Assembly: GCA_023228985.1 (NCBI GenBank)
Contig: JALOAC010000013.1
Location: forward strand, 5,357-69,356
Source of the DNA: Thiopseudomonas sp.
Lineage (GTDB): Bacteria > Pseudomonadota > Gammaproteobacteria > Pseudomonadales > Pseudomonadaceae
Direction of reading: 5' to 3'
Length of the DNA: 64,000 bases
Shown here: one piece after another, positions 16,389-25,175 of the stretch
Layout of the letters: every line of letters begins with the position of its first letter
Numbering within the stretch: the first letter of the stretch is position 1
The notes under the pieces: generated by a model
What the model was told of the DNA's origin: nothing
The model's input: the letters and a program-made list of their open reading frames with translations, nothing else
The model's database searches: none
Translations under genes and position numbers: made by a program

Positions 16389-17669
16389 TTACATTCCCAA
16401 CAAGCGCGGCAAGCCCATGGACACCGAAGGTACGTAAGTCACAATCACCAAGAAGCTCAGCAAAATCATCAACCAAGGCATGGCGGCGCGAATTACCTGA
16501 GTAACGGGCATACCTGTCACTGCTGAAGTCACAAACAGGTTGAGCCCTACCGGCGGAGTAATTAAGCCAATCTCCATATTGACCACCATGATAATACCTA
16601 GGTGGATGGGGTCGATACCCAGCTCCATAGCGATCGGGAACAAAATCGGCGCCAAAATTAAAATAATGGCCGACGGCTCCATAAATGCACCTGCCACAAG
16701 TAGCACAATATTCACCACCAGCAGGAACATCCACGGTTGCAAACCGGCTTCCAATACCATTGCAGTAATTTGCTGTGGGATTTGTTCAGTGGTTAAGACG
16801 TGAGCAAACAGCATCGCATTGGCAATGATAAACATCAGCATAATGCTGAGCTTAGCTGACTCTAGCACCACTTTTGGCGCTTCACGAATGGTCATGTCTT
16901 TGTAGATAAACAGCGCAACAAAGGCTGAATAGACTGCCGCTACTGCAGCGGCTTCGGTCGGGGTAAACAGTCCGCTATAAATCCCGCCAAGGATAATTAC
17001 CATCAGCAGCAAGCCCCAAACCGCTTTATGTGCAGCACTTAGCCATTGGCGGACAGTGGCGCGTGGCATAGCCGGCAAGTTCTTTTTCACCGCAATGATA
17101 TAAATAGCCACCATGAGCAGCACGCCAAGTAACAGGCCGGGCACAACACCCGCCATAAACAGCGTACCCACCGAAGTTTCAGTAGCAGCCGCATAAACAA
17201 CCATCACCACCGACGGTGGAATCAAAATACCAAGTGTTCCTGCGTTGGTGACAATACCAGCCGCAAAGGCTTGGGGATAACCTGAGCGCACCATACCGGC
17301 AATGGCAATCGAACCTACTGCAGCAACCGTTGCAGGACTCGAACCTGATAGCGCGGCAAACAGCATACAAGCCAAGACCGAACCAATCGCCAAACCACCA
17401 CGAATATGTCCAACACAGGCGTTGGCAAAATCAATCAGTCGGCGCGCCACCCCACCAGTGGTCATAAAAGAGCCAGCCAACAAGAAGAATGGAATCGCTA
17501 ACAGGGTGTAGTGCTCACTGGTTTCAAACAGTTTAATCGCCAGCGAACTGACAGAGTCAGGACTAAAGAAAATAATGGTTAACGAGCCGGCCAAACCTAA
17601 AGAGATAGCAACCGGCACGCCAATCAGCATCAGCGCAAACAGCGCAATAAAGAGAAACCCAATAGTCAT
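16389..17669 (-). CDS. dctM: TRAP dicarboxylate transporter, large membrane subunit DctM
   Basis: A 426-residue integral membrane protein with about twelve hydrophobic segments, the usual length for DctM. The family motifs GLALGSVLACMLFAALSGSSPATVAA-like region and LITPPVGLNLFVTSAVTG near the C-terminus are visible. It forms the sodium-driven transport channel that works with DctQ and the periplasmic binder DctP for succinate, fumarate and malate uptake. Its ATG overlaps the dctQ stop by one base (TAATG), so the two are translationally coupled. Confidence 0.93.
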   Translation of the reverse strand: MTIGFLFIALFALMLIGVPVAISLGLAGSLTIIFFSPDSVSSLAIKLFETSEHYTLLAIPFFLLAGSFMTTGGVARRLIDFANACVGHIRGGLAIGSVLACMLFAALSGSSPATVAAVGSIAIAGMVRSGYPQAFAAGIVTNAGTLGILIPPSVVMVVYAAATETSVGTLFMAGVVPGLLLGVLLMVAIYIIAVKKNLPAMPRATVRQWLSAAHKAVWGLLLMVIILGGIYSGLFTPTEAAAVAAVYSAFVALFIYKDMTIREAPKVVLESAKLSIMLMFIIANAMLFAHVLTTEQIPQQITAMVLEAGLQPWMFLLVVNIVLLVAGAFMEPSAIILILAPILFPIAMELGIDPIHLGIIMVVNMEIGLITPPVGLNLFVTSAVTGMPVTQVIRAAMPWLMILLSFLVIVTYVPSVSMGLPRLLGM

Positions 17670-18307
17670 TACTGGTTCTCCTCTTTGCTGCTTAACTTCA
17701 TTGCATCGGCGGCTTCATCAGCCAAACCCAAGCCCGTTTGTTGATTGGTTAAAATACGCACAAGAATTTCCAAAAATCGAGCAAACACCATGGCAAAACC
17801 AAGAGGTACGATAAGCGTGATATGCCACTGCTTGATGCCGTAATGACCTAAATCATCCGCGCCAATATTGGCCTTTAGCAAGGTCGTAGCCCAGCCGTAA
17901 CTGGCGACAGACAAAAGCACGGCATAGCCTATACAGACCAAGCAGGCCACGATGCCGATGATTTTCTGCGTTCTATGCGAGCCCAGCTTAACCAGCGCGT
18001 CAACACCTATATGACCTCCCACCCGAACACCGTAGGCAATACCAAAAAATATTAACCAAGCAAACAATGCTTTAGTGAGCGCATTACTCCACGTCATGGT
18101 TTGCACCACATCCAGGAAAAAATCACCCACCGCATAAAAAAAATCTGAGGCGGACGAGTCTTCTTCAAACCATTCTGCAATGGAGAAAAACACTCCATAG
18201 AGGTTATTGAAAACCACATAGAAAAAAGTTACCAATGTCATTGCGGCAAGCAAGAAGACGATAAATCCATCCTCAAAGCGTGCCCAGATGCGGCCTACTG
18301 TGCCCAT
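17669..18307 (-). CDS. dctQ: TRAP dicarboxylate transporter, small membrane subunit DctQ
   Basis: A 212-residue protein with four hydrophobic segments in DctQ arrangement (AAMTLVTFFYVVFNN near the start; ALFAWLIFFGIAYGVRVGGH in the middle). The GVRVGGHIGVDAL motif is characteristic. It is the accessory membrane subunit of the C4-dicarboxylate TRAP transporter. The C-terminus is a polar tail. A strong hairpin with T-run lies between dctP and this gene, so it may be expressed at a lower level than the binding protein. Confidence 0.92.
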   Translation of the reverse strand: MGTVGRIWARFEDGFIVFLLAAMTLVTFFYVVFNNLYGVFFSIAEWFEEDSSASDFFYAVGDFFLDVVQTMTWSNALTKALFAWLIFFGIAYGVRVGGHIGVDALVKLGSHRTQKIIGIVACLVCIGYAVLLSVASYGWATTLLKANIGADDLGHYGIKQWHITLIVPLGFAMVFARFLEILVRILTNQQTGLGLADEAADAMKLSSKEENQ

Positions 18308-18380
18308 TGAATATCCCCATTAATTAAGAGTCTCTGAATAATTATTCTGCCAATTATTCGCAGACTCCTCTGCTATTATT

Positions 18381-18416
18381 AAAAAACACTAAGGCAGTGC
18401 TTCCACCGCCTTAGTG
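18381..18416 (-). terminator. Intrinsic terminator or attenuator between dctP and dctQ
   Basis: On the minus strand CACTAAGGC, a 12-base loop and GCCTTAGTG form a 9-bp stem, followed directly by TTTTTT (plus-strand A-run 18381-18386). It lies 14 bases after the dctP stop and 74 bases before dctQ. Such a partial terminator would give more DctP than DctQM, the ratio expected for a binding protein and its membrane subunits. Confidence 0.85.
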
Positions 18417-18430
18417 CTATTTGTTACATC

Positions 18431-19423
18431 TTACTCTTGGTTGGCAGCTTCAGCGGCTTTGATACGCTCAGCACCAATTTGGGCTTCAAACTTCTTCCAT
18501 ACCGGACGCATCGCTTCACGCCACATTTCGCGCTGTTCTTTGGTCAGATAAAGAATTTCAGTTTTACCCGCATCAATAATGGACTGCTTATCACGCATAT
18601 TCAGCTCATGCGCGTGTTGGTTCACCTCAACAGTGACCTCGTCCATAATGGCACGCAGTTCTTTACTCACATGCTCAGGCAGCTCGTTCCAGAACTTGGT
18701 GTTGGTGATAACCATGTAGTCGAGCAAACCGTGGTTAGACTCAGTAATGTACTTTTGCACTTCGTGCATTTTCTGCGAGTAGATGTTGGAGTAGGGGTTT
18801 TCTGCACCGTTAACTACACCAGTTTGCAGACCCTGATACACCTCAGCAAAAGACATTTTGCGTGGGTTAGCACGTACGGCTTTAAACTGCTCTTCCAATA
18901 CGGCTGACGCCTGTACACGGAATTTCAGACCACGGGCATCTTTTGGCTCTAACAGCTTCTTGTTCGCTGAAAGCTGCTTCAAACCGTTGTGCCAGTAACC
19001 TAGACCCGTAATACCCTTGTCTTCCATGGTGCTCAGCAATTCTTGGCCTGCTGGGCCTTTTTGGAAACGGTCTACGGCCGCCATGTCGTCAAACAAGAAT
19101 GGCAGGTCAAAAATCTGAATGCCTTTGGAGTAGTGCTCAAATTTTGCCAATGAAGGCGCAATAATTTGCACATCACCCATTAATAGGGCTTCCATTTCTT
19201 TACCATCACCAAACAAGGATGAGTTTGGATACACCTCAACTCTTACTTCGCCGGGCAGACGTTCTTCAGCCAGCTTTTTAAACAGCAGCGCGCCCTGACC
19301 TTTTGGGGTGTGTTCTGCTACTACGTGTGAGAACTTAATAACTATTGGATCAGCTGCATGGGCAATGCCAGCCAAGCCGATAGACACGGCACAAACCAGT
19401 GCTTTAGCGGTTGTTTTTAACAT
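18431..19423 (-). CDS. dctP: TRAP dicarboxylate transporter, periplasmic binding protein DctP
   Basis: A 330-residue solute-binding protein. A signal peptide (MLKTTAKALVCAVSIGLAGI) ends at AHA-AD. The mature protein shows the DctP pattern IVIKFSHVVAEHTPKGQGA and, later, FRVQASAVLEEQFKAVRANP, where the arginine that binds the substrate carboxylate is expected, and NGAENPYSNIYSQK. It delivers C4-dicarboxylates to DctQM. A sigma-54-type promoter and two palindromes lie upstream, and dctBD follows in that direction, so expression is probably dicarboxylate-induced through DctD. Confidence 0.93.
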   Translation of the reverse strand: MLKTTAKALVCAVSIGLAGIAHAADPIVIKFSHVVAEHTPKGQGALLFKKLAEERLPGEVRVEVYPNSSLFGDGKEMEALLMGDVQIIAPSLAKFEHYSKGIQIFDLPFLFDDMAAVDRFQKGPAGQELLSTMEDKGITGLGYWHNGLKQLSANKKLLEPKDARGLKFRVQASAVLEEQFKAVRANPRKMSFAEVYQGLQTGVVNGAENPYSNIYSQKMHEVQKYITESNHGLLDYMVITNTKFWNELPEHVSKELRAIMDEVTVEVNQHAHELNMRDKQSIIDAGKTEILYLTKEQREMWREAMRPVWKKFEAQIGAERIKAAEAANQE

Positions 19424-19516
19424 CTAGAATTCCTCTTACAGATAGTTTTGGTCGTTTCCAGAATGAAACTTTTATTATCACCATCAGCGAGACCAGTGCT
19501 CACCTGCTACATAGAT

Positions 19517-19532
19517 TGCAAAAATCGCTCCG
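19517..19532 (-). promoter_or_regulatory. Putative sigma-54 (-24/-12) promoter of dctP
   Basis: The minus strand reads CGGAGCGATTTTTGCA. The invariant GG and GC dinucleotides are 10 bases apart, and the -12 element TTGCA is perfect. It lies about 95 bases upstream of the dctP ATG. DctD encoded next door is a sigma-54 activator, which supports the call. The bases around the GG are not full consensus. Confidence 0.6.
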
Positions 19533-19567
19533 CAACAGCAAGTCTTATACCAAAGTATCAAAAATTT

Positions 19568-19586
19568 CTGTTTTAAATAGAAACAG
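19568..19586. repeat. Small palindrome upstream of the dctP promoter
   Basis: CTGTTT and AAACAG flank a 7-base AT-rich spacer. It lies about 50 bp upstream of the sigma-54-like promoter on the dctP side. It could bind IHF-like or regulator proteins, but the arms are short. Confidence 0.3.
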
Positions 19587-19639
19587 CTGCATACGAAGAG
19601 GTAAAAGAACCTTTATAGCATTTAACCCCACAGAAACAC

Positions 19640-19686
19640 TGGCGGTTTATCGCCACTGAACCCGACTCCTTGGCGGATTCTCGCCA
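19640..19686. promoter_or_regulatory. Two tandem palindromes, candidate DctD upstream activating sites
   Basis: TGGCGGTTTATCGCCA (19640-19655) and TGGCGGATTCTCGCCA (19671-19686) share the form TGGCG-N6-CGCCA and differ at only two positions. They are 31 bp apart (about three helical turns) and lie roughly 110-155 bp upstream of the sigma-54-like promoter. This is the layout of enhancer sites for a dimeric NtrC-class activator, here most simply DctD. They abut the dctD stop codon, so the second could also serve as a 3'-end hairpin. Confidence 0.6.
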
Positions 19687-19695
19687 TATTTACAC

Positions 19696-21048
19696 CTAGT
19701 TGTGCTGCAGGTCATATTTACGAATTTTATCGTGCAGCGTTTTACGTGGCACTTGCAAGGCTTCTGCTACTTCGCGCAACGAAGAGTGCGACTTAGCTAA
19801 CTCTGCAGCTATCAAGGCACGCTCAAACGCTTCCACTTGCTGGCTCAACGGCAAACCCGCTAGTGCTTGCAACTCGTTTTTGGTGGACTCCGTAACAGCT
19901 AAGCCTAACCCCAAAGCAAAACGTTCTGCCGCATTTTGCAACTCCCTAACATTACCGGGCCAGTCATGGCTTAACAGTTCAGCGCGCTGCTCTGCGGTTA
20001 GCATGGGTTCCTGCGTGACTTGGTGTTTGCCACAGGCCTGTATGACAAAATGCTGGAATAGCGGCAAAATATCTTCAGCGCGTTGACGCAAGGGTGGAAT
20101 CTGAATTTGCGCCACATTTAAACGGTAGTACAGATCCGCACGAAAGCGCCCTGCGTCTGCCGCAACCAATAAGTCCTCTTTAGTTGCAGCTATCACCCTG
20201 ATATCCAGTGGAATAAGCTGATTAGAACCGACGCGCTCTACCACTCTTTCCTGCAACAAACGCAACAACTTGACCTGCACATCCAGGCTCATACTCTCGA
20301 TTTCATCGAGAAAGATCGTGCCGCCGTTAGCAAATTCAAACTTACCAATGCGTTTTTTTTGTGCGCCTGTAAAAGCTCCTGCCTCATGCCCAAACAATTC
20401 ACTTTCAATCACTGACTCTGCTAGAGCACCCGCATTAATAGCCACGAAAGGTGCTGCCGCACGACTGGATAAATCATGCAGCGCACGTGCCACCACTTCT
20501 TTGCCGCTACCTGTTTCACCGAGGATCAGCACATCGGCTTGCAAGTCGGCCAAAGCGCTGACTTGTTCGCGCAACTGCTGTGCCTGAGTTGACGGCCCTA
20601 AAAGGCGCTCACCCAGCAGCTTCTGATCCGCCAAGGCAAGGCGTAAACTGCGGTTTTCTAGCACTAATTGCCGCACCGCCAAAGCCCTACGCACGCTATC
20701 GAGCAACAAGTCACTGGCAAAGGGTTTTTGCAAAAAGTCATAGGCTCCGGCGCGCATCGCCTGCACAGCCAATGGCACATCACCATGCCCAGTAATCAGC
20801 AATACGGGCAACCGGGCATCGTATGCAACCAGTTGCTCTAACAACTGCACGCCATCAATGCCAGGCATACGGATATCGCTGACCACCACCCCCGCCCATT
20901 CTTTGGGTAAAGCATCAAGCAAACCCTCAGCACTCGCCGAGGTTTGCACCTTCAAGCCTGCTAAGTCGAAGGTTTGTTCAAGCGCAGTGCGTAAATGCTC
21001 ATCATCATCGAGCAAAACAACGTCAGTATCTGCTGCAATTTCAATCAT
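19696..21048 (-). CDS. dctD: C4-dicarboxylate response regulator DctD (sigma-54 activator)
   Basis: A 450-residue NtrC-class regulator. The receiver domain has acidic residues DDDE and the phospho-acceptor Asp in VVSDIRMPGIDG. The AAA+ domain has Walker A GETGSGKE, the sigma-54 contact loop GAFTGA in GHEAGAFTGAQKK, and Walker B GGTIFLDE. The C-terminus has a Fis-type helix-turn-helix (SSLREVAEALQVPRKTLHDK). It should activate dctPQM from the sigma-54-type promoter. Its start overlaps dctB by 4 bp (ATGA), the classical sensor-regulator coupling. Confidence 0.94.
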   Translation of the reverse strand: MIEIAADTDVVLLDDDEHLRTALEQTFDLAGLKVQTSASAEGLLDALPKEWAGVVVSDIRMPGIDGVQLLEQLVAYDARLPVLLITGHGDVPLAVQAMRAGAYDFLQKPFASDLLLDSVRRALAVRQLVLENRSLRLALADQKLLGERLLGPSTQAQQLREQVSALADLQADVLILGETGSGKEVVARALHDLSSRAAAPFVAINAGALAESVIESELFGHEAGAFTGAQKKRIGKFEFANGGTIFLDEIESMSLDVQVKLLRLLQERVVERVGSNQLIPLDIRVIAATKEDLLVAADAGRFRADLYYRLNVAQIQIPPLRQRAEDILPLFQHFVIQACGKHQVTQEPMLTAEQRAELLSHDWPGNVRELQNAAERFALGLGLAVTESTKNELQALAGLPLSQQVEAFERALIAAELAKSHSSLREVAEALQVPRKTLHDKIRKYDLQHN

Positions 21049-22841
21049 GCAAAACGATCCTCTTGCGCATCTAGATTCATCGCTGATGGAATCTGTTTAA
21101 GGTAAAGGCGCACACATGCTCCACCCTCAAGATTATTGGCAAACTCTAATCGACCACCCAATGCTTTAACAATGGCATCGCAAATGGCCAAGCCCAATCC
21201 CAATCCCCGAGCGCTGGTTTTAGTGGTGAAAAAAGGTTCACGGGCTTGCGCTAATGCCTCATCAGTAAATCCCGTGCCGTTGTCTTTAATGGTTAAACAA
21301 AGCCATCCCTGACTTAAGCTCGTTTGCAGCCAAATACAGCGCTGGGAACGCTTTTCAGCCAGTGCATCTAAGGCATTGGCCAGCAAGTTACTCAGCACCT
21401 GCCGCAAGCGCGTCTCACCGGCTTCAACCCAAAGCGTGGCTTCGGGTACATCACGAAAAATTTCTACCTGCAACGCATTTCGGCGACTCGCCACCAAGGC
21501 TAAAGCATCTTCCAACGCTGGCTGCAACGCCACATGTTCTGACGCCTGCGGATTACGTCGGGCAAAAGCGCGTAAATGTTCAATAATGGATGCCATGCGC
21601 TCGGTTAACACAGCAACCAAATCCAAATTGCTGGCCACCTCTGCATAGCGTTCTTTGGTCAGTAGAATCTTGCTGTTATCTGTATAGCTGCGGATTGCAG
21701 CCAAGGGCTGATTGAGTTCATGGCTAATGCTGGCCGACATTACGCCCAATGCTGACAACTTACCGGCTTGCACCAACTCATCTTGCGTGCGCACCAGCTC
21801 TTGCTCAGTCGCTTCACGCTCTAACACCTCTTCTTTTAAGCGGCTATTAAGTGTTTGCAGATCTTGCGTTCTATTACGCACACTTTCTTCAAGCTCTTGC
21901 TTGGCTTGCGCGTCCATGGCAATGCGCTCCAAATAATAATGCCTGCGCTGCAGCAATAAACCAAAAATGAGCAACACTGCTAATACGGTTACAGCAAATA
22001 CGGCCATGGCTGTACTTACTGGTTCATTTATTAGCATTCTCGGTGCGAAAATACTGACCCGCCAATCAATAACGGGTAAATCATTATGCAAGGCTACCCA
22101 CTGTTCGGACTTTAAGCTCAGTGGTTCTGGCTCAATAGTGGTGTAAGGCTGATGGTTAGCAATGGACTGCTGCTCACTGGCACTTAACTCGCGTGAGGCT
22201 TTAAAACGCCATTGCGGCTCTGACGTCAGGATTACCACTCCGTTTTGATCGGTTACCAGCAAGCGTTCTGGCACTTCACCCCACAGTGTCTCGGTAAAGT
22301 CTAAATCCACCTTTACCACTATGACGCCTATTGCCCTATTGTCGTGGTAAACAGCACTGCCGTAATAGTAACCACGTTTAATAGAAATGTTCCCTAACCC
22401 AAAAAACTCACCTGTTCCACGGGCTAACGCATCGTAAAAATAAGGACGAAAAGCAAAGTTGTTACCGACAAAACTTCGAGGATCCAGCCAGTTGGATGCC
22501 GCCAAGGTTAGCCCTTCAGTGTTGAGCAGATAAATAACATCAGCACCCGTTTGATCACGAATGGTCGATAGCAACTCATTGGCTGTATGCAGTTGTTCTG
22601 GTTCTGAGTTTAACAAAGCTTGCTGCACATCGGGTAAGCGCCCTAAAACCTGTGGCAACACCTCGTAACGTTGTAAGGTGCTTACCAGGTTGGCACTGAT
22701 TAAGTCGAGCGTCTGGTTATTTTTACGTTTGAGTTCAGCTAAATAGTAGCCCTGCACCAACGAATGAAAAGGCCAGAGCAAAGCCACAAAAATCAATAAA
22801 AATACGAATAATAAACGCCAGCGGGGTTGCAACACTTTCAT
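21045..22841 (-). CDS. dctB: C4-dicarboxylate sensor histidine kinase DctB
   Basis: A 598-residue sensor kinase. Two membrane segments (about residues 7-30 and 270-295) flank a periplasmic sensing region with the double-Cache features GNNFAFRPYFYDALARGTG and YYYGSAVYHDNRAIGVIVVK. A coiled-coil linker precedes the phospho-acceptor H-box in SASISHELNQPLAAIRSY, followed by an HATPase domain with the N-box NLLANALDAL and GLGLGLAICDAI. It senses external succinate/fumarate/malate and phosphorylates DctD. The dctBD pair is leftward, upstream of dctPQM. Confidence 0.93.
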   Translation of the reverse strand: MKVLQPRWRLLFVFLLIFVALLWPFHSLVQGYYLAELKRKNNQTLDLISANLVSTLQRYEVLPQVLGRLPDVQQALLNSEPEQLHTANELLSTIRDQTGADVIYLLNTEGLTLAASNWLDPRSFVGNNFAFRPYFYDALARGTGEFFGLGNISIKRGYYYGSAVYHDNRAIGVIVVKVDLDFTETLWGEVPERLLVTDQNGVVILTSEPQWRFKASRELSASEQQSIANHQPYTTIEPEPLSLKSEQWVALHNDLPVIDWRVSIFAPRMLINEPVSTAMAVFAVTVLAVLLIFGLLLQRRHYYLERIAMDAQAKQELEESVRNRTQDLQTLNSRLKEEVLEREATEQELVRTQDELVQAGKLSALGVMSASISHELNQPLAAIRSYTDNSKILLTKERYAEVASNLDLVAVLTERMASIIEHLRAFARRNPQASEHVALQPALEDALALVASRRNALQVEIFRDVPEATLWVEAGETRLRQVLSNLLANALDALAEKRSQRCIWLQTSLSQGWLCLTIKDNGTGFTDEALAQAREPFFTTKTSARGLGLGLAICDAIVKALGGRLEFANNLEGGACVRLYLKQIPSAMNLDAQEDRFA

Positions 22842-22930
22842 CTTTCACCACAGGAAATTTAACAACAGTCGAAAGTCAATTTGAAGTGGTAGCAGAGTAC
22901 AGTTGCACGGGCAAATTATCCAATACCTTA

Positions 22931-22955
22931 TTCGCGCAAAAGTTGCGCCCCCAAC
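22931..22955 (-). repeat. REP-like hairpin element
   Basis: The minus strand contains GGGCGCAACTTTTGCGCGAA, the same core (GCGCAACTTTTGCGCGA) as the copies at 36172 and 45933. It lies in the 171-bp gap between recX and dctB. The head GGAGC seen in the other copies is replaced by GGGGC, so this copy is partly degenerate. Confidence 0.6.
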
Positions 22956-23012
22956 AAGCACCCTGTTGGAGGCCAGCTTCTGGGCGATGGTCTGTGTGTT
23001 GCGGTGTTTTGG

Positions 23013-23450
23013 TTATTTAAATAGCTTCTGCACCCAATCCATTGCATAGCCGCGATACAACAAAAAGCGCACTTGTTTGGCATAAGCTTTTTGATCGGTT
23101 GGTTGTTCACCAAAGCGTCTTTGCCACAACTCATACAGCTGTTCTTGCCAGTCGATATCAGCTTGCGCCAAGGCTTGCTCAATGTCGTCACGCGCCAACC
23201 CGCGCTGTGATAGCTCTTCGCGAATACGCACCGGACCACGACCCGAGTTAGCGCGACTGCGAATATAGCTTTCTAAATACCGCTGCTCAGACAATAACCC
23301 TTCTTCGACAAGTTTTTGCAGCTCAATATCGATCAATTCTTGTTCAGCGCCGCGCTGCAATAATTTACGTGACAGCTCTTGCACGCCATGCTCGCGCCTA
23401 GCAAGTAGATCCATGGCTTTTCGTCGAATCTCTGTTGGAGTATCAAGCAT
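23013..23450 (-). CDS. recX: RecA regulator RecX
   Basis: A 145-residue RecX/OraA protein, normal length. It is built of three-helix repeats and shows the family motifs RREHGVQELSRKLLQRG, YIRSRANSGRGPVRIREEL and the ending FLLYRGYAMDWVQKLFK. RecX binds the RecA filament groove and inhibits recombinase activity. It lies 72 bp downstream of recA on the same strand, with a terminator hairpin in the gap, so readthrough probably gives low RecX relative to RecA. Confidence 0.92.
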   Translation of the reverse strand: MLDTPTEIRRKAMDLLARREHGVQELSRKLLQRGAEQELIDIELQKLVEEGLLSEQRYLESYIRSRANSGRGPVRIREELSQRGLARDDIEQALAQADIDWQEQLYELWQRRFGEQPTDQKAYAKQVRFLLYRGYAMDWVQKLFK

Positions 23451-23461
23451 TTTTCACCCAT

Positions 23462-23494
23462 AAAAAAGGTGGTGCTGACGAGCAACACCACCTT
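23462..23494 (-). terminator. Intrinsic terminator between recA and recX
   Basis: AAGGTGGTG and CACCACCTT form a 9-bp stem around an 11-base loop (23466-23494), followed on the minus strand by a run of T (plus-strand A-run 23462-23467). It should end most recA transcripts and limit recX. Confidence 0.85.
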
Positions 23495-23522
23495 AATTTT
23501 TAATGAATTAATTGAGGGGCAA

Positions 23523-24557
23523 TTATTCCTCAACCACATCCTTTTTAGTTTCTTTGTCTGCTGGCTTGCTGACTGCCAATAGTTGCTCACGAATTTGCTT
23601 ATCTAAACTGTTAAGCAGCTCTGGATTTTCGTCCAAGTAGCGAGCAGAGTTAGCTTTACCCTGACCAATTTTAGTGCCCTGATGACTGTACCAAGCGCCC
23701 GCTTTTTCTAACAAACCTAACTGCACGCCCAGATCAATAATTTCACCCGTTTTGTAAATTCCACGGCCATAGAGAATCTGGAATTCAGCCTGACGAAACG
23801 GTGGCGCTACTTTGTTTTTCACCACCTTAACGCGCGTCTCGCTACCGGTAATTTCATCACCTTCTTTTACTGCACCCGTACGACGAATATCCAGACGTAC
23901 TGAAGAGTAAAATTTAAGCGCATTACCACCTGTAGTGGTTTCTGGGCTACCGAACATTACGCCAATTTTCATGCGAATCTGGTTAATAAAAATCACCAAG
24001 CAGTTAGCATTTTTGATATTACCGGTGATTTTACGCAGCGCTTGACTCATTAAGCGTGCCTGTAAACCCACGTGTACATCGCCCATTTCGCCTTCAATTT
24101 CTGCCTTGGGTACTAGTGCCGCCACGGAGTCAACCACGATCACATCCACCGCATTAGAGCGCACTAACATATCGCAAATTTCCAACGCTTGCTCACCGGT
24201 ATCCGGCTGAGACACGAGTAAATCATCAACGTTAACACCTAACTTGCTAGCATACTCCGGATCCAGCGCGTGCTCAGCATCAACAAAGGCACAGGTTGCA
24301 CCTTGCTTTTGTGCTTCAGCAATAACTGACAATGTTAAGGTGGTTTTACCCGAGGACTCAGGGCCATAAATCTCAACAATACGACCCTTTGGCAACCCAC
24401 CTATGCCCAACGCAATATCAAGACCTAAAGAGCCGGTTGAAATCGCTGGAATAGCTTGGCGCTCATGATCGCCCATCCGCATGACTGCACCCTTACCAAA
24501 TTGACGTTCAATCTGACCCAGTGCCGCTGCTAAGGCGCGCTTTTTATTCTCATCCAT
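23523..24557 (-). CDS. recA: Recombinase RecA
   Basis: A 344-residue RecA of normal length. Walker A is GPESSGKT (about residues 66-73), the LexA/strand-exchange loop regions include GLQARLMSQALRKITGNI, and INQIRMKIGVMFGSPETTTG is the conserved L1/L2 core. It binds single-stranded DNA, drives strand exchange and activates LexA self-cleavage. The start follows a GAGG ribosome site. A LexA-type operator lies 35 bp upstream, so it is damage-inducible. Confidence 0.98.
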   Translation of the reverse strand: MDENKKRALAAALGQIERQFGKGAVMRMGDHERQAIPAISTGSLGLDIALGIGGLPKGRIVEIYGPESSGKTTLTLSVIAEAQKQGATCAFVDAEHALDPEYASKLGVNVDDLLVSQPDTGEQALEICDMLVRSNAVDVIVVDSVAALVPKAEIEGEMGDVHVGLQARLMSQALRKITGNIKNANCLVIFINQIRMKIGVMFGSPETTTGGNALKFYSSVRLDIRRTGAVKEGDEITGSETRVKVVKNKVAPPFRQAEFQILYGRGIYKTGEIIDLGVQLGLLEKAGAWYSHQGTKIGQGKANSARYLDENPELLNSLDKQIREQLLAVSKPADKETKKDVVEE

Positions 24558-24591
24558 CTTTAGACCTCGGTACGTTATGAATTACAAAACA

Positions 24592-24607
24592 CTGTATAGT
24601 TAACCAG
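24592..24607. promoter_or_regulatory. LexA (SOS) box upstream of recA
   Basis: CTGTATAGTTAACCAG fits the CTG-N10-CAG LexA consensus of gammaproteobacteria. It is 35 bp upstream of the recA start codon, where it would overlap the recA promoter. Confidence 0.8.
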
Positions 24608-24667
24608 TATTATCCATGTTTTTTTCTGAATAGCAACAACCGTTATCGGAATAACTGCAGCGTGCTT

Positions 24668-25150
24668 TTATTTATTTGCTATTAACGAGATTAGACCAAG
24701 CAATGCCTTTTGCACTGCCTGCTGACGAACGGCTGCTCTATCGCCGGCAAACACTTGCATTTCAGAGTAGGTTTGTGTGCCAACTACCCAAGCAAAACAC
24801 ACCGTACCCACGGGCTTATCGGCACTACCTCCACCCGGCCCAGCAATACCGCTAACTGCCACTGCGTAATAAGCCCCACTTTCGCGCTGAGCACCTTGCG
24901 CCATGGCCTCTACTACCGGCAGGCTCACTGCACCATGTGCCACAAGCAGCTCTTGCGCCACATGCAACATTTTAGTTTTTTGCTGGTTTGAGTAAGTAAT
25001 ATAACCGGCTTCAAACCAAGCCGAACTGCCCGCAATACGTGTAATTGCTTCAGCAATGCCGCCGCCAGTGCAGGACTCTGCCGTTGTGACTTGTTTGTTT
25101 TGTTGCTGCAAGCACTGTCCCAGCTGTTTTGCGAGTACGGTAATAGACAT
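24668..25150 (-). CDS. pncC: Nicotinamide-nucleotide amidohydrolase PncC (CinA C-terminal domain)
   Basis: A 160-residue stand-alone CinA C-terminal domain. It deamidates nicotinamide mononucleotide to nicotinate mononucleotide in pyridine nucleotide salvage. The motifs TTAESCTGGGIAEAITRIAGSS-like N-terminus, GYITYSN and VSGIAGPGGG are conserved. I use the ATG at 25150, which follows an AAGG site; an upstream in-frame TTG is less likely. It lies upstream of recA, as in Pseudomonas, with 110 bp between them that hold the LexA box. Confidence 0.92.
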   Translation of the reverse strand: MSITVLAKQLGQCLQQQNKQVTTAESCTGGGIAEAITRIAGSSAWFEAGYITYSNQQKTKMLHVAQELLVAHGAVSLPVVEAMAQGAQRESGAYYAVAVSGIAGPGGGSADKPVGTVCFAWVVGTQTYSEMQVFAGDRAAVRQQAVQKALLGLISLIANK

Positions 25151-25175
25151 ATGCAAACCTTATTCTGAGCGGCGT

